From NCBI GenBank assembly GCA_905233245.1, contig CAJODK010000008.1, positions 1-49,476 on the forward strand: 49,476 nucleotides of DNA. Direction: 5' to 3'. Below the pieces are notes generated by a model. The model did not search any database. It saw nothing but the letters and a program-made list of their open reading frames with translations, and was not told the origin of the DNA. This DNA is from an uncultured Prevotella sp. GTDB taxonomy: Bacteria; Bacteroidota; Bacteroidia; Bacteroidales; Bacteroidaceae. The position numbers were made by a program, and so were the translations under genes. Positions within the stretch are counted from its first letter, which is position 1. Every line of letters begins with the position of its first letter. Of this stretch, positions 38,976 to 47,353 are shown in pieces.

Positions 38976-41900
38976 TTAGTACGCTTTTTCTATTTTCGCT
39001 CCTGTGTAGTAGTGCTTGAGGATATCGTTGTAAGCTATGCCACGGGCTCCCATGACTGCTGCACCTATCTGGCAGAGTCCTACGCCGTGTCCCCATCCCT
39101 TGCCATTGAGAATGAATCGCTGTGGGTAGCCGTCGGCATCAGGGTCCTTGGTAAGCACAGAGAATGCAGAGCTATAGAGATGCGTTTGACTGAGCGCCTT
39201 GCGTATCTCCAGTTCCTTGCCTATGGTAAAGGTCTTTTTCTCACCCACTATCTTGAGCATGGAGATGCGTCCGCTCTTGCCTCGCTCCAGAGCCTCTAGG
39301 GCCATGATGCGTCCGAAGTCCATCTTCAGTTTGTCGCTGATGAGCGCAGAGAGTTCGTCCTGGGAGTAGGTAATCATCCAGTCGTAGAAATCTACGGTCT
39401 CCTGATCGTAGTCGTTGAGCACCTCGGAGAGTATCTGCTTATCCTGAGTATTGCAGTAGGGGTCAGTGACGGATACGAGATAGGGCTTGTCGATATTCTC
39501 CCAACAGTAGCGATACTCCTCTGTAGTGCCACCACAGCATTTTGAGAATCGCGCATCACATATCTCGCCGTCGTAGGCCAGCACCTGACCGCGAGTAGCC
39601 TTGACAGCCTCGGTGACATGAGGGTTGACTGCATTGGTGATGCCCTGATATCGTTGGCAGTGGTCGTCGGCACAGACATCAAAGATGGTGTGGTCCTCAC
39701 GATCGTACCAACGGATAAGCATATCGTCCCTCTTGATGAAAGAGAAGAAGCCGTCGCCCTTGTCCTTCATCTGCTGTCGGCGCTCCATCTGTGCCAACAG
39801 CCATGAACGGGAGATGACGGAGTGAGCCTTGAGGAGTTCGAGACTGGACGTGGCCGACATCTCGCTTGATATGACGCTCTCGAGATACTTCTCGACGGGC
39901 AGTTCGTTGATGGCGCATATCTTATCCTCCTCCACTACGAGTCGCAACGAGCCGGAGAAAGTCTGTGTCTGCTTGCGCTCCCAATGGAAATTGACGCCGA
40001 TGACGACGTCCTCAAGGGTGAATGACGCCTCGCCGGACTTAGGCATAAACATCAGTTCGCGATACTGCACATCGCGCCACATGATAGAACCTTCGGATAT
40101 GGATACCACCTGCGAACCTGTGATTTCCTCCCCCTTGGCGATGTATGTGCCGTTGAGGGTGAAATGCATTTCGGTAGCACTGACGATGCCCACCTTGACA
40201 TCAGGTTGTGAGGCGAGACGCTTGAGATGCTTGGCATCCTGCTGCTGGCTGTTCTCAGCATCATTGATTATCTCCACCAGCGTCTTTGCCTCGTCCATGC
40301 TGAGGCTGACCTCCTGAAGAATCTCGGTAGCCTGCTCGGCGTTGATGCGCTCGTAGTCCTCCTTGCGAGGGGTGATGATGAGGCCTGCCATATCGAGGGC
40401 ACCAGGGGATATCATGAAGTCTCCGTAGCAATTGGGACGATGCTTAATGCGAGGGAAGATGAGGGTGATGTACTCATCATCAAGACGCCATGAGATGATG
40501 TTCATCATGGGTTCGGTCTCCTCAGGTTGCATCTGTCGCATAGCACGGTACAGGCGTCTGAAGAGGCGCTTCTCGGAGTCGCTGTGCTGCGCACGGATGG
40601 CAAAGACAGGTACGACATACTCGGTGAGGAGCCCCAATTGTGCGCCATCGCCAGTTTCGGTGATGGGCAGCATGGTGCGCACCAGGCGTTGCCAGTCATT
40701 CTGTATGGGTACTATGCCAGAGGTGCCAGCCTGCAGGTGCATGTGGTCAGGAGCCGAGGCACCGCATTTTGGACCATTGTAGAAGACCAGCAGATTGCTA
40801 TGCTGCTTGAGCAGAGCGTGTATCTCAGAGAAATAGTCGTAGATGCTCTGTGGCACGTGGCGTGTGCAGGGCAGCGTATAGTGTTGTGGCAGGATGGGGA
40901 ACGGATTGACCAGTATCTCCATCGTCTGCTGACCGTCCTTATTGAAGAGCGGTTTGGTAATCTGCTGCTTGGGACGATTCTGCTGACACAGGAAGCAAGG
41001 GCGTTTCTGCAAGGACTTCTTGTCAATCTTGGCAGAGGTTGAGACGATGCGGGCAGGGTTGTACTGAGCCATGAGACCACCGAGCTGCTTGGTCTCTACA
41101 TACTGCAAGTCGTGGTAGCGATGGCGCACTTCCTCCCAGCGTTCCAGTTGTCTGTCAAAGAATCTATGCAGTGAGTCGCTGGACTGCACCTCAAGGAGAC
41201 CAGCAATAGCCTGTTGGCGAGCCTTGAGTTCTATTGTGCGCAGGCGGTCTTTATAGAGGTTGTTGGCGTTGACCTTCTCGATGCTCAGTGCAGCATCGCT
41301 GTTGCCGCCCCATCGACGACAGAGGTATAGTTCCTCATAGATGCGTCCTATGCGGAAATGGCGGCTGAAAGCCAGTCCGAGGGCGTAGTCCTCACCATAA
41401 CTGGTGTTGGGGAATCCTATCTCGCGAAGCAGTGGTGTGAAGAAAGCGCGTGGTGCTCCGAGACCGTTGATACGCAGGGCGTTGTTGGGACCATTCTCGT
41501 CAGTCCACTCTTTGTGGTCGATGATGCCAGGAGGGAGAGTATTGAGTTCGAAGTCGCACATGCGGTATGCGCCTATCACCATGGCAGCCTTCTGCTGATA
41601 GAAGCAATCGACAATCTTCTGCAAAGTCTGCTCACTGCTGTAGAGGTCGTCAGAGTCCAGTTGGACTGCAAAACGTCCGCATTCATCGCTGTTTATGGCC
41701 ACATTCCAGCAACCACCGATACCCAGGTCGGTACGCTCAGGGATGATGTGCACCAGTCGGTCAGGATGAGCGTCATGCAGTTCCTGAAGAATCTCCGTAG
41801 TACCGTCGGTGGAGTGATTGTCCACGACGATGACATTGTACTTGAAGGAAGGTGTCTGGGTGAGAGCGCTATTGACAGCATCAGTGATGGTCTTGGCACG

Positions 41901-42593
41901 ATTATACACGGGTATCACCACGCTCGCCTCGACAGGGAATATCTGCTCGTTGAAGTCGGGGTCCAGACGCACAGAGGTGTCAATCTTGGCACCTACGGCC
42001 TCCAGATGCTCTGTGACAGCATGCTCCATCTCTATCTGCACGCTGCGATTGCGAGGATCTACGTAGTCAAACTGCTTCTCGCCACTCTTGCGATTGTCGA
42101 GTTCTATCTCGGTGTATAGGCGTTCGTTGAGGTGGAAAATCTCACCCTGCCTCTGCAGATACAGCCTCAGAGCATAGAGAGCAGCATAGGCATAGTCGTT
42201 CTTCTGCTGTTTGACAAACTCCCTGAGATGTTCCGTCTTGATAAGGAGCAGTTGGCCGAAGTCGAAATCATCGCGCAGGCTGCCCTCCTGATAGTCGATA
42301 TGAGGATTGGTGCTATCGCTATATACCATGACAGCTCCCGTCTCTACAGCAGTACGGAACATGCGCTCCAAGGCACGCTGTCCCATCTGCACAGGTGTGG
42401 TCTTCTGAGACAGCAGCACATAGTCAGCCGTTGCCTCGTCGGCGATGCGGCGTAGGGTAGCCATCTGCTGTACGGGTTGCATCTCGAGTAGGGTAACACA
42501 CTTCACCAACGTCTCTCTCTGCAGGGCGTCGGTCATCTCCTGCAACTGCCCTGCACTCTCGCAGGGCCAGAATATTTCAATCTTCTGTATCAT
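38976..42593 (-). CDS. Three-domain fusion: GT2 glycosyltransferase, DUF4922 (HIT/GalT-like) and SpoIID/LytB
   Basis: 1205 residues from the ATG at 42593 ([10 protein letters not shown]). A longer frame from 42731 would run deep into the upstream gene and is rejected. The N-terminal 220 residues are of unknown type. A GT2 domain (about 222-430) has [18 protein letters not shown] and LDSDD (312-316). The middle (about 515-800) has [20 protein letters not shown] and [15 protein letters not shown], with a HxHxQ-type site at 617-621. The end (about 800-1205) is SpoIID-like: [15 protein letters not shown] (Glu911), [13 protein letters not shown], and [13 protein letters not shown]. There is no signal peptide, although SpoIID domains normally act on peptidoglycan outside the cytoplasm. 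It overlaps the preceding gene by 17 bp. Confidence 0.85.
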   Translation of the reverse strand: MIQKIEIFWPCESAGQLQEMTDALQRETLVKCVTLLEMQPVQQMATLRRIADEATADYVLLSQKTTPVQMGQRALERMFRTAVETGAVMVYSDSTNPHIDYQEGSLRDDFDFGQLLLIKTEHLREFVKQQKNDYAYAALYALRLYLQRQGEIFHLNERLYTEIELDNRKSGEKQFDYVDPRNRSVQIEMEHAVTEHLEAVGAKIDTSVRLDPDFNEQIFPVEASVVIPVYNRAKTITDAVNSALTQTPSFKYNVIVVDNHSTDGTTEILQELHDAHPDRLVHIIPERTDLGIGGCWNVAINSDECGRFAVQLDSDDLYSSEQTLQKIVDCFYQQKAAMVIGAYRMCDFELNTLPPGIIDHKEWTDENGPNNALRINGLGAPRAFFTPLLREIGFPNTSYGEDYALGLAFSRHFRIGRIYEELYLCRRWGGNSDAALSIEKVNANNLYKDRLRTIELKARQQAIAGLLEVQSSDSLHRFFDRQLERWEEVRHRYHDLQYVETKQLGGLMAQYNPARIVSTSAKIDKKSLQKRPCFLCQQNRPKQQITKPLFNKDGQQTMEILVNPFPILPQHYTLPCTRHVPQSIYDYFSEIHALLKQHSNLLVFYNGPKCGASAPDHMHLQAGTSGIVPIQNDWQRLVRTMLPITETGDGAQLGLLTEYVVPVFAIRAQHSDSEKRLFRRLYRAMRQMQPEETEPMMNIISWRLDDEYITLIFPRIKHRPNCYGDFMISPGALDMAGLIITPRKEDYERINAEQATEILQEVSLSMDEAKTLVEIINDAENSQQQDAKHLKRLASQPDVKVGIVSATEMHFTLNGTYIAKGEEITGSQVVSISEGSIMWRDVQYRELMFMPKSGEASFTLEDVVIGVNFHWERKQTQTFSGSLRLVVEEDKICAINELPVEKYLESVISSEMSATSSLELLKAHSVISRSWLLAQMERRQQMKDKGDGFFSFIKRDDMLIRWYDREDHTIFDVCADDHCQRYQGITNAVNPHVTEAVKATRGQVLAYDGEICDARFSKCCGGTTEEYRYCWENIDKPYLVSVTDPYCNTQDKQILSEVLNDYDQETVDFYDWMITYSQDELSALISDKLKMDFGRIMALEALERGKSGRISMLKIVGEKKTFTIGKELEIRKALSQTHLYSSAFSVLTKDPDADGYPQRFILNGKGWGHGVGLCQIGAAVMGARGIAYNDILKHYYTGAKIEKAY

Positions 42594-43056
42594 CTTTAAG
42601 GTATTGCATATATGTACGTATAGCCAGTTCCACCATCCTGACGCAGGGACGCTTCTTGTAGTATTCGTCCGTGCGGGCATCTGGTGTAGGATTGGTACTG
42701 ATATCCTTGACATAGCCTCGGAGCAGTTCACGACAGATGAGCGAACCCGTCTCTTCGCGAAACATGGCCGCCAACCGCTGCACCACCCTGTAGTTCTCGG
42801 CCTTCAGGTTCTGATTAGGGTACTCTCCTCCGACCTGCAATCCAGCGAGCATAAACATGCCCGACGCAGTGCCACAGGTCTCGCGCATCCGCCCCATGCC
42901 TCCACCAAAGGAAGCTGAGAGATGAGCCATCATATCCTCAGGTACGCCATACCAGTCAGCAAAAGCCAGGGTGACGGACTGCGAGCAGTTGTAGCCCTGC
43001 TTGAACAGTGCCACACCCTTAGCAACTCTCTTTTCGGTTTCTTCCTGCCAATCCAT
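42577..43056 (-). CDS. C_GCAxxG_C_C-type small protein, putative redox/metal function
   Basis: 159 residues. The cysteine pattern of this family is present: [23 protein letters not shown] and RPCVRM. By family knowledge these are small proteins, some near electron-transfer genes, with proposed redox or metal binding; the exact role is unknown. It is transcribed divergently from greA. Its start codon is only 8 bp after its -7 box, and its end overlaps the start of the SpoIID fusion gene by 17 bp, so both come from one mRNA. Confidence 0.85.
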   Translation of the reverse strand: MDWQEETEKRVAKGVALFKQGYNCSQSVTLAFADWYGVPEDMMAHLSASFGGGMGRMRETCGTASGMFMLAGLQVGGEYPNQNLKAENYRVVQRLAAMFREETGSLICRELLRGYVKDISTNPTPDARTDEYYKKRPCVRMVELAIRTYMQYLKDDTED

Positions 43057-43064
43057 ATTGCATG

Positions 43065-43095
43065 CAAAGTTACAAAAAATCGGGCGCAGAACAAA
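43065..43095 (-). promoter_or_regulatory. Leftward promoter of the C_GCAxxG_C_C gene
   Basis: On the minus strand TTTG (43095-43092), 19 nt, TAACTTTG (43072-43065). The ATG begins 8 bases after the -7 box, leaving a leader of only a few bases. Its -33 box is 15 bp away from the -33 box of the divergent greA promoter. Confidence 0.8.
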
Positions 43096-43110
43096 ATAAA
43101 TTCAATTTTA

Positions 43111-43142
43111 TTTGGTTTTTTGCTGACTTATTATTACCTTTG
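43111..43142 (+). promoter_or_regulatory. Rightward promoter of greA
   Basis: TTTG at 43111-43114 and TACCTTTG at 43135-43142, spaced by 20 nt. The predicted start near 43148 lies about 120 nt before the greA ATG. The leader holds a terminator-like hairpin and a heptamer array. Confidence 0.85.
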
Positions 43143-43165
43143 CAAACGATTATATGGTATGCAGG

Positions 43166-43214
43166 ATTCCGACAATAGGTCTCAAGGGGAGCTAAATGTC
43201 GGGGTTTCTTTTTT
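43166..43214 (+). terminator. Attenuator-like terminator in the greA leader
   Basis: Outer stem 43166-43174 with 43197-43205 (nine pairs, two wobbles, core CCGACA/TGTCGG); inner stem 43176-43178 with 43192-43194 and 43180-43183 with 43187-43190. TTTCTTTTTT follows (43205-43214). It stands between promoter and gene, so it would release a leader RNA of about 65 nt unless read through. Confidence 0.75.
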
Positions 43215-43228
43215 GCGTATCCCAAAAA

Positions 43229-43263
43229 CTTATAACTTGTAACTTATAACTTATAACTTATAG
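43229..43263 (+). repeat. Heptamer array (CTTATAA)x5 directly before greA
   Basis: Five units of 7 bp, CTTATAA with one G and one final G variant, ending five bases before the greA ATG. It replaces the A-rich leader usually found before Bacteroidetes start codons. Confidence 0.9.
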
Positions 43264-43267
43264 AAAT

Positions 43268-43735
43268 ATGGCTTACATGTCAAAAGAAGGCTACGAAAGT
43301 CTCGTAGCAGAACTACACCGCCTGGAGGCTATCGAGATGCCTAAGGCGAGCGCCGCCATAGCGGAGGCGCGTGACAAGGGAGACTTGTCAGAGAATTCGG
43401 AGTATGATGCAGCGAAGGAGGCTCAGGCACACCTCGCTGACAAAATCAACATACTCAAGTCAACAATCGCTGATGCTAAGATAGTGGACAAGAGCCGTCT
43501 GAGCACAGATGCCGTGCAGCTCCTCTCCAAGGTGGAGATGACCAACCTGGCCAACAAGGCAAAGATGACCTACACCATCGTATCGGCTAACGAGGCAAAT
43601 CTCAGAGAGGGTAAAATCTCCATCGAGACACCTATAGCACAGGCTCTGCTCAATCATAAGGTGGGCGACGAGGTAGAGGCTAAGATACCTCGTGGTGTTA
43701 TGAAATTGCGTATCGAATCTATAAGCTTTGACTAA
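43268..43735 (+). CDS. greA: Transcription elongation factor GreA
   Basis: 155 residues. The N-terminal coiled coil carries the acidic tip and the signature IAEARDKGDLSENSEYDAAK (about 36-55), and the C-terminal FKBP-like domain ends with the VGDEVEAKIPRGVMKLRI strand. It rescues backtracked RNA polymerase by stimulating transcript cleavage. MAYMSKEGYESL is the usual Bacteroidales start, so the ATG at 43268 is preferred to the one at 43277. The HIT gene begins one base after the stop codon. Confidence 0.96.
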   Translation: MAYMSKEGYESLVAELHRLEAIEMPKASAAIAEARDKGDLSENSEYDAAKEAQAHLADKINILKSTIADAKIVDKSRLSTDAVQLLSKVEMTNLANKAKMTYTIVSANEANLREGKISIETPIAQALLNHKVGDEVEAKIPRGVMKLRIESISFD

Positions 43736-43736
43736 A

Positions 43737-44129
43737 ATGGATATATTCAGCAAAATCGCAGCTGGCGAGATACCCAGCTACAAGTGCGCAGAGAATGAGG
43801 AGTTCTATGCATTCCTCGACATCAATCCGCTGGTGAAGGGTCACACACTGGTGATACCTCGCAGGGAAGTAGATTACATCTTTGACATGGAGGATGACGA
43901 GATACAGCGTTATCAGCTCTTTGCCAAGCGTGTGGCCAAGGCCATCAAGGAGGCTTTCCCATGCAAGAAGGTGGCACAGGTGGTGCTCGGACTCGAAGTG
44001 CCCCACGCACACATACACCTCATCCCTATGCAGAGCGAGGCTGACGTGGATTTCCGTAAGGAGAAACTGCAGCTCTCAGCAGAGGAGATGAAGGCTATAG
44101 CTTCGAAAATCGCTGAAAGGTTTGAGTAA
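43737..44129 (+). CDS. HIT-family nucleotide hydrolase/transferase
   Basis: 130 residues from the ATG at 43737 (MDIFSKIAAGEIPSYK); an earlier in-frame TTG at 43728 is unlikely. The histidine triad is HAHIHLIPM (about 89-97) and INPLVKGHTLVIPRRE is the family's second conserved patch. Such Hint-type proteins hydrolyse adenosine phosphoramidates or related nucleotides. The gene follows greA at once, a pairing seen in other Bacteroidales. Confidence 0.92.
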   Translation: MDIFSKIAAGEIPSYKCAENEEFYAFLDINPLVKGHTLVIPRREVDYIFDMEDDEIQRYQLFAKRVAKAIKEAFPCKKVAQVVLGLEVPHAHIHLIPMQSEADVDFRKEKLQLSAEEMKAIASKIAERFE

Positions 44130-44132
44130 AGA

Positions 44133-44157
44133 CCTATAGAACCTTAAGACCTTAAGG
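44133..44157 (+). repeat. Imperfect ACCTTAAG repeat before the muramidase gene
   Basis: ACCTATAGA is followed by two perfect ACCTTAAG units, then GAG, five to ten bases before the ATG at 44162. It fills nearly the whole intergenic leader and resembles the other short arrays in front of genes here. Confidence 0.6.
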
Positions 44158-44161
44158 AGAA

Positions 44162-45739
44162 ATGCGAGGAAGGGGAAGATTAATATTTTCAACAGTGGTG
44201 GCACTGTTGGTTATCGGTTATCTCACGTGGGTGTACTATCCTGCTTCGGAAGAGGAGATGAAGGATTCCGACACCTGGGTGGTCACAGAGACCCGCTACG
44301 TGGTGATGGACGAAGCCAACAACACTCTGTTCGCCTTCCGCGAAGTATGGGGAGACACTCTCCTGATGGGCATCGTGGATGAGAGAGCACCCCTGACGCG
44401 TGATACCATACCAGCACAGTATATAAAGAAGTGGGACCCCTTGCCTTACTCAGGAGGAGCATTCGCTACACTGCCCTATGACACACTGAAGGTGGTAAGC
44501 ATGTCAACGGCTGAGATTAAGGCATTGCTCAAACGCCAGACGGAGTATCTGGACTGGGCAAAGGAGGTAATGGCACAACAGCGTGCAGACATCAATTACT
44601 ACCTCAAGACCCACATGGTGACAGAGTTCGGCTTTGCTGTGGTGGAACGATACAGCAGGGCTCTGACGCAGGCTACTGACTCCGTGCTGTATGCCGACTC
44701 GCTGGTGAGACGCGCACTGGAAGCCAGGGAACTGTGCGTGGTGCTGGAGCGGGATTACAGTCTGGCAGACCCTGCAACGGCAAGGAAATACGAGAGAGTG
44801 GGGGAGGAACAGGCGAAATCGCGTCTGAAGGAGAGAGCGGCAAAGGTAGAGGCGAACGTCATGAGGAGCTGGGTGGACACCCTCGGCCACTATGTCGGTG
44901 AGCGCGACTCGATGGCCCTGCCCCATGGCAACGGATACTTCTTCAATTTCAACGGCGACTTCTATGCTGGCGAGTGGCAGCATGGCAAGAGGACGGGAGT
45001 GGGATTCCGTGTGGTGCCCTATAAGAGGCTGAGAATGGGTGAGTGGAGAGATGACAAGTTTCTTGGTGAGCGCATGCTGCACACCCCTGAACGTATCTAT
45101 GGCATCGACATCTCCCGCTATCAGCACGAACAGGGACGCAAGCGCTTCAAGATAGACTGGTCTGATCTGCGTATTACGAGTCTGGGATGTGCCACGAAGA
45201 AAGAAGTGAGGGGCGTGGTGGATTACCCCGTGAAGTTTGTCTATATCAAGGCGACAGAGGGAGTGACCATAGCCAACAAATACTTCGCTCAGGACTACGC
45301 CGATTCGCGCAAGAGTGGACATCGCACTGGCGCTTACCATTTCATGTCGCTCAAGACCACGGGTACCGAACAGGCGCAGCACTTCCTCAAGAATGCCCGT
45401 TACCATAAGGGTGACCTTCCGCCAGTGCTCGATGTAGAGCCCAGCGACCATCTGATTAGTCAGACAGGAGGCGAGGAGAAGATGTTCAGGAATGTCAGGG
45501 CGTGGCTGCAGGCAGTGGAGAAAGCATGGGGCGTAAAGCCCATCCTCTATGTCAGCCAGCGTTTCGTTAAGAAGTACCTCCCCGATGACCTGAAGAGAGA
45601 CTACGATGTGTGGATAGCCCGATATAGTGAGTACAGGCCCGACGTGACTCTCGTCTATTGGCAGTTGTGTCAGGATGGGCGCGTCAAAGGTATCCAGGGG
45701 CCGGTGGATATAAATGTGTTTAATGGATTTGACTTCTAA
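44162..45739 (+). CDS. Membrane-anchored GH25 muramidase with MORN repeats
   Basis: 525 residues. One N-terminal hydrophobic segment (about 8-25) anchors the protein or acts as an uncleaved signal. A long helical region follows (about 115-240), then MORN-like repeats (GNGYFFNFNGDFYAGEWQ, GKRTGVGFRV, about 256-295). The C-terminal GH25 domain starts YGIDISRYQ (about 313) with the catalytic Asp and has PPVLDVEPSD with the catalytic Glu near 420. Family knowledge says it cuts the glycan strands of peptidoglycan. The MORN part may bind membrane or protein partners; this is inference. Its stop codon is the first part of a YAAACGAC array. Confidence 0.88.
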   Translation: MRGRGRLIFSTVVALLVIGYLTWVYYPASEEEMKDSDTWVVTETRYVVMDEANNTLFAFREVWGDTLLMGIVDERAPLTRDTIPAQYIKKWDPLPYSGGAFATLPYDTLKVVSMSTAEIKALLKRQTEYLDWAKEVMAQQRADINYYLKTHMVTEFGFAVVERYSRALTQATDSVLYADSLVRRALEARELCVVLERDYSLADPATARKYERVGEEQAKSRLKERAAKVEANVMRSWVDTLGHYVGERDSMALPHGNGYFFNFNGDFYAGEWQHGKRTGVGFRVVPYKRLRMGEWRDDKFLGERMLHTPERIYGIDISRYQHEQGRKRFKIDWSDLRITSLGCATKKEVRGVVDYPVKFVYIKATEGVTIANKYFAQDYADSRKSGHRTGAYHFMSLKTTGTEQAQHFLKNARYHKGDLPPVLDVEPSDHLISQTGGEEKMFRNVRAWLQAVEKAWGVKPILYVSQRFVKKYLPDDLKRDYDVWIARYSEYRPDVTLVYWQLCQDGRVKGIQGPVDINVFNGFDF

Positions 45740-45756
45740 ACGACTAAACGACTAAA
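45737..45756 (+). repeat. Octamer array (TAAACGAC)x2.5 between the muramidase stop and rbfA
   Basis: The units run from the stop codon TAA of the muramidase gene itself (45737-45739) up to three bases before the rbfA ATG, in sense orientation. It is the same octamer as before cobB and an FKBP gene. Confidence 0.85.
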
Positions 45757-45758
45757 TA

Positions 45759-46094
45759 ATGCAGGAAACAAGACAAAACAAAGTGTGCAGACTACTGCAG
45801 AAGGAACTCAGTCTGATATTCCAGAGTCAGACAAGAGCCATGCGAGGCGTGATGGTCAGCGTGACACGAGTGAAGGTGTCGCCCGACCTGGGCATCTGCA
45901 CGGCATACCTCAGCATCTTCCCTTCAGAGAAGGGAGAGGAACTGCTGGGCAATATCCGTCAGAACACCTCTGCCATACGCTACAACCTGGGACAGAGAGT
46001 GCGCAACCAACTCCGTATCATCCCTGAGTTGCGCTTCTTTATCGACGATTCTCTCGACTATATGGAGAAGATAGATGAACTACTTAAAAAGTGA
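45759..46094 (+). CDS. rbfA: Ribosome-binding factor A
   Basis: 111 residues with the RbfA pattern: QNKVCRLLQKELSLIF near the N-terminus, VMVSVTRVKVSPDLGICTAYLSIFP, and LRIIPELRFFIDDSLDYMEKID near the end. It helps mature the 5' end of 16S rRNA in the 30S subunit. Its stop codon overlaps the GTG start of the permease gene (GTGA), so the two are coupled. Confidence 0.93.
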   Translation: MQETRQNKVCRLLQKELSLIFQSQTRAMRGVMVSVTRVKVSPDLGICTAYLSIFPSEKGEELLGNIRQNTSAIRYNLGQRVRNQLRIIPELRFFIDDSLDYMEKIDELLKK

Positions 46095-47320
46095 GTGCTG
46101 CTTTATACATAGCGCGTCGTTACCTCTTCTCCAAGAAGAGCACCAATGTCATCAACGTTATTTCGGCCATCAGCGTCATGGGCGTTGTGATAGCTACTAT
46201 GGCCATGGTGGTGGTGATGAGCGTGTTCAATGGTTTCAGCGACCTCGTAGCCACCTTCTTTACGCAGTTTGACCCTCCGCTGAAGGTCATTCCCCTCGAG
46301 GGCAAGACCTGCGCAGCCGATGACCCCGTGCTCATGGAGATAAGGTCGATGGACGAGGTGGAGATGGTCAGCGAGACAGTGGAGGACCAGGCACTCGCCG
46401 TATATGGCGACCGTCAGGCGATGGTCATGGTGAAGGGCGTGGATGACTCTTTCGCTACTCTCACAGGCATCAGCGGCATCTGCTATGGCGAGGGCTCGTT
46501 TACCCTGCATGCTGCAGACCTGCAGTATGGTGTGATGGGTATCCGACTCGCCAATACTATGGGACTGGGCACCTACTACCCCGACTACCTGCATGTCTAT
46601 GCCCCGCAGCGTGAGGGCCAGCTCGATACTATGAATCCCATGACAGGATTTGTGGAGGACTCGCTGCTCTCCTCAGGCGTGGTATTCTGTGTCAATCAGA
46701 GCAAGTACGATGCAGGCTACATCCTCACCAGTCTGTCCTTTGCCCGAATGCTCTTCCAGTGTGACGGCGAGGTGTCAGCCCTGGAGATAAAACTGAAGCC
46801 AGGCGTGGATATCGACAAAGCACAGCGCAGGATGCAGACCATAGCAGGTGGGAAGTTTAAGGTGGAGAACCGCTATGAACAGCAGGAGGAGACCTTCAAT
46901 ATCATGAAGATAGAGAAACTGATGGCATACATCTTCCTCACCTTCATCCTTGTCGTGGCGTGCTTCAATATCATCGGTTCGCTGTCCATGCTCATCATCG
47001 ACAAGAAGGGCGACATCGCCACGCTCCGCAGCCTCGGCGCCCGCGACTCACTCATCCGCCGCATCTTCATCCTTGAGGGATGGCTCATCAGCATCATCGG
47101 TGCCACGGTGGGCGTGCTCCTCGGCCTCTTGATATGCTGGATACAGCAGCAGTACGGCATCGTCTCTTTGGGTAGCAGTGCAGGAGCATTCATCATCGAT
47201 GCATATCCCGTCAGCGTGCACTACTCGGATGTGGCATTGGTGTTCATCACGGTGATAATAGTGGGATTCCTCTCCGTGCTTTATCCTGCTAAAAAAGCAA
47301 CCAAACCACTAACCCCCTAA
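46091..47320 (+). CDS. ABC transporter permease, LolC/LolE/FtsX type
   Basis: 409 residues. Four membrane segments are spaced as in the MacB/LolE family: one near the N-terminus (about 20-45), then a large periplasmic domain, then three (about 275-300, 325-350, 375-398). ARRYLFSKKSTNVINVIS and ISVMGVVIATMAMVVVMSVFNGF are typical of the lipoprotein-releasing LolC/E branch. No ATPase gene is adjacent. Lipoprotein sorting is inferred from family resemblance. The last codons (TKPLTP) run into the repeat region before cobB. Confidence 0.85.
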   Translation: MSAALYIARRYLFSKKSTNVINVISAISVMGVVIATMAMVVVMSVFNGFSDLVATFFTQFDPPLKVIPLEGKTCAADDPVLMEIRSMDEVEMVSETVEDQALAVYGDRQAMVMVKGVDDSFATLTGISGICYGEGSFTLHAADLQYGVMGIRLANTMGLGTYYPDYLHVYAPQREGQLDTMNPMTGFVEDSLLSSGVVFCVNQSKYDAGYILTSLSFARMLFQCDGEVSALEIKLKPGVDIDKAQRRMQTIAGGKFKVENRYEQQEETFNIMKIEKLMAYIFLTFILVVACFNIIGSLSMLIIDKKGDIATLRSLGARDSLIRRIFILEGWLISIIGATVGVLLGLLICWIQQQYGIVSLGSSAGAFIIDAYPVSVHYSDVALVFITVIIVGFLSVLYPAKKATKPLTP

Positions 47321-47325
47321 ACCAC

Positions 47326-47349
47326 CAAACGACTAAACGACCAAACGAC
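47326..47349 (+). repeat. Octamer array (YAAACGAC)x3 before cobB
   Basis: Three units, CAAACGAC, TAAACGAC, CAAACGAC, then CAAC and the ATG at 47354. The repeat-like C/A pattern also extends left over the last codons of the permease gene. Confidence 0.9.
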
Positions 47350-47353
47350 CAAC

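Noticed and set aside
42594..42731. 46-residue N-terminal extension of the SpoIID fusion protein
   Set aside because: It lies wholly inside the upstream C_GCAxxG_C_C gene, and [10 protein letters not shown] after it is a natural start with a short overlap.
43229..43263. Tandem arrays as CRISPR repeats
   Set aside because: Units of 7-8 bp without spacers; no cas genes in the window.
43728..43736. TTG start for the HIT protein
   Set aside because: The ATG at 43737 gives the usual MDIFSKI start.
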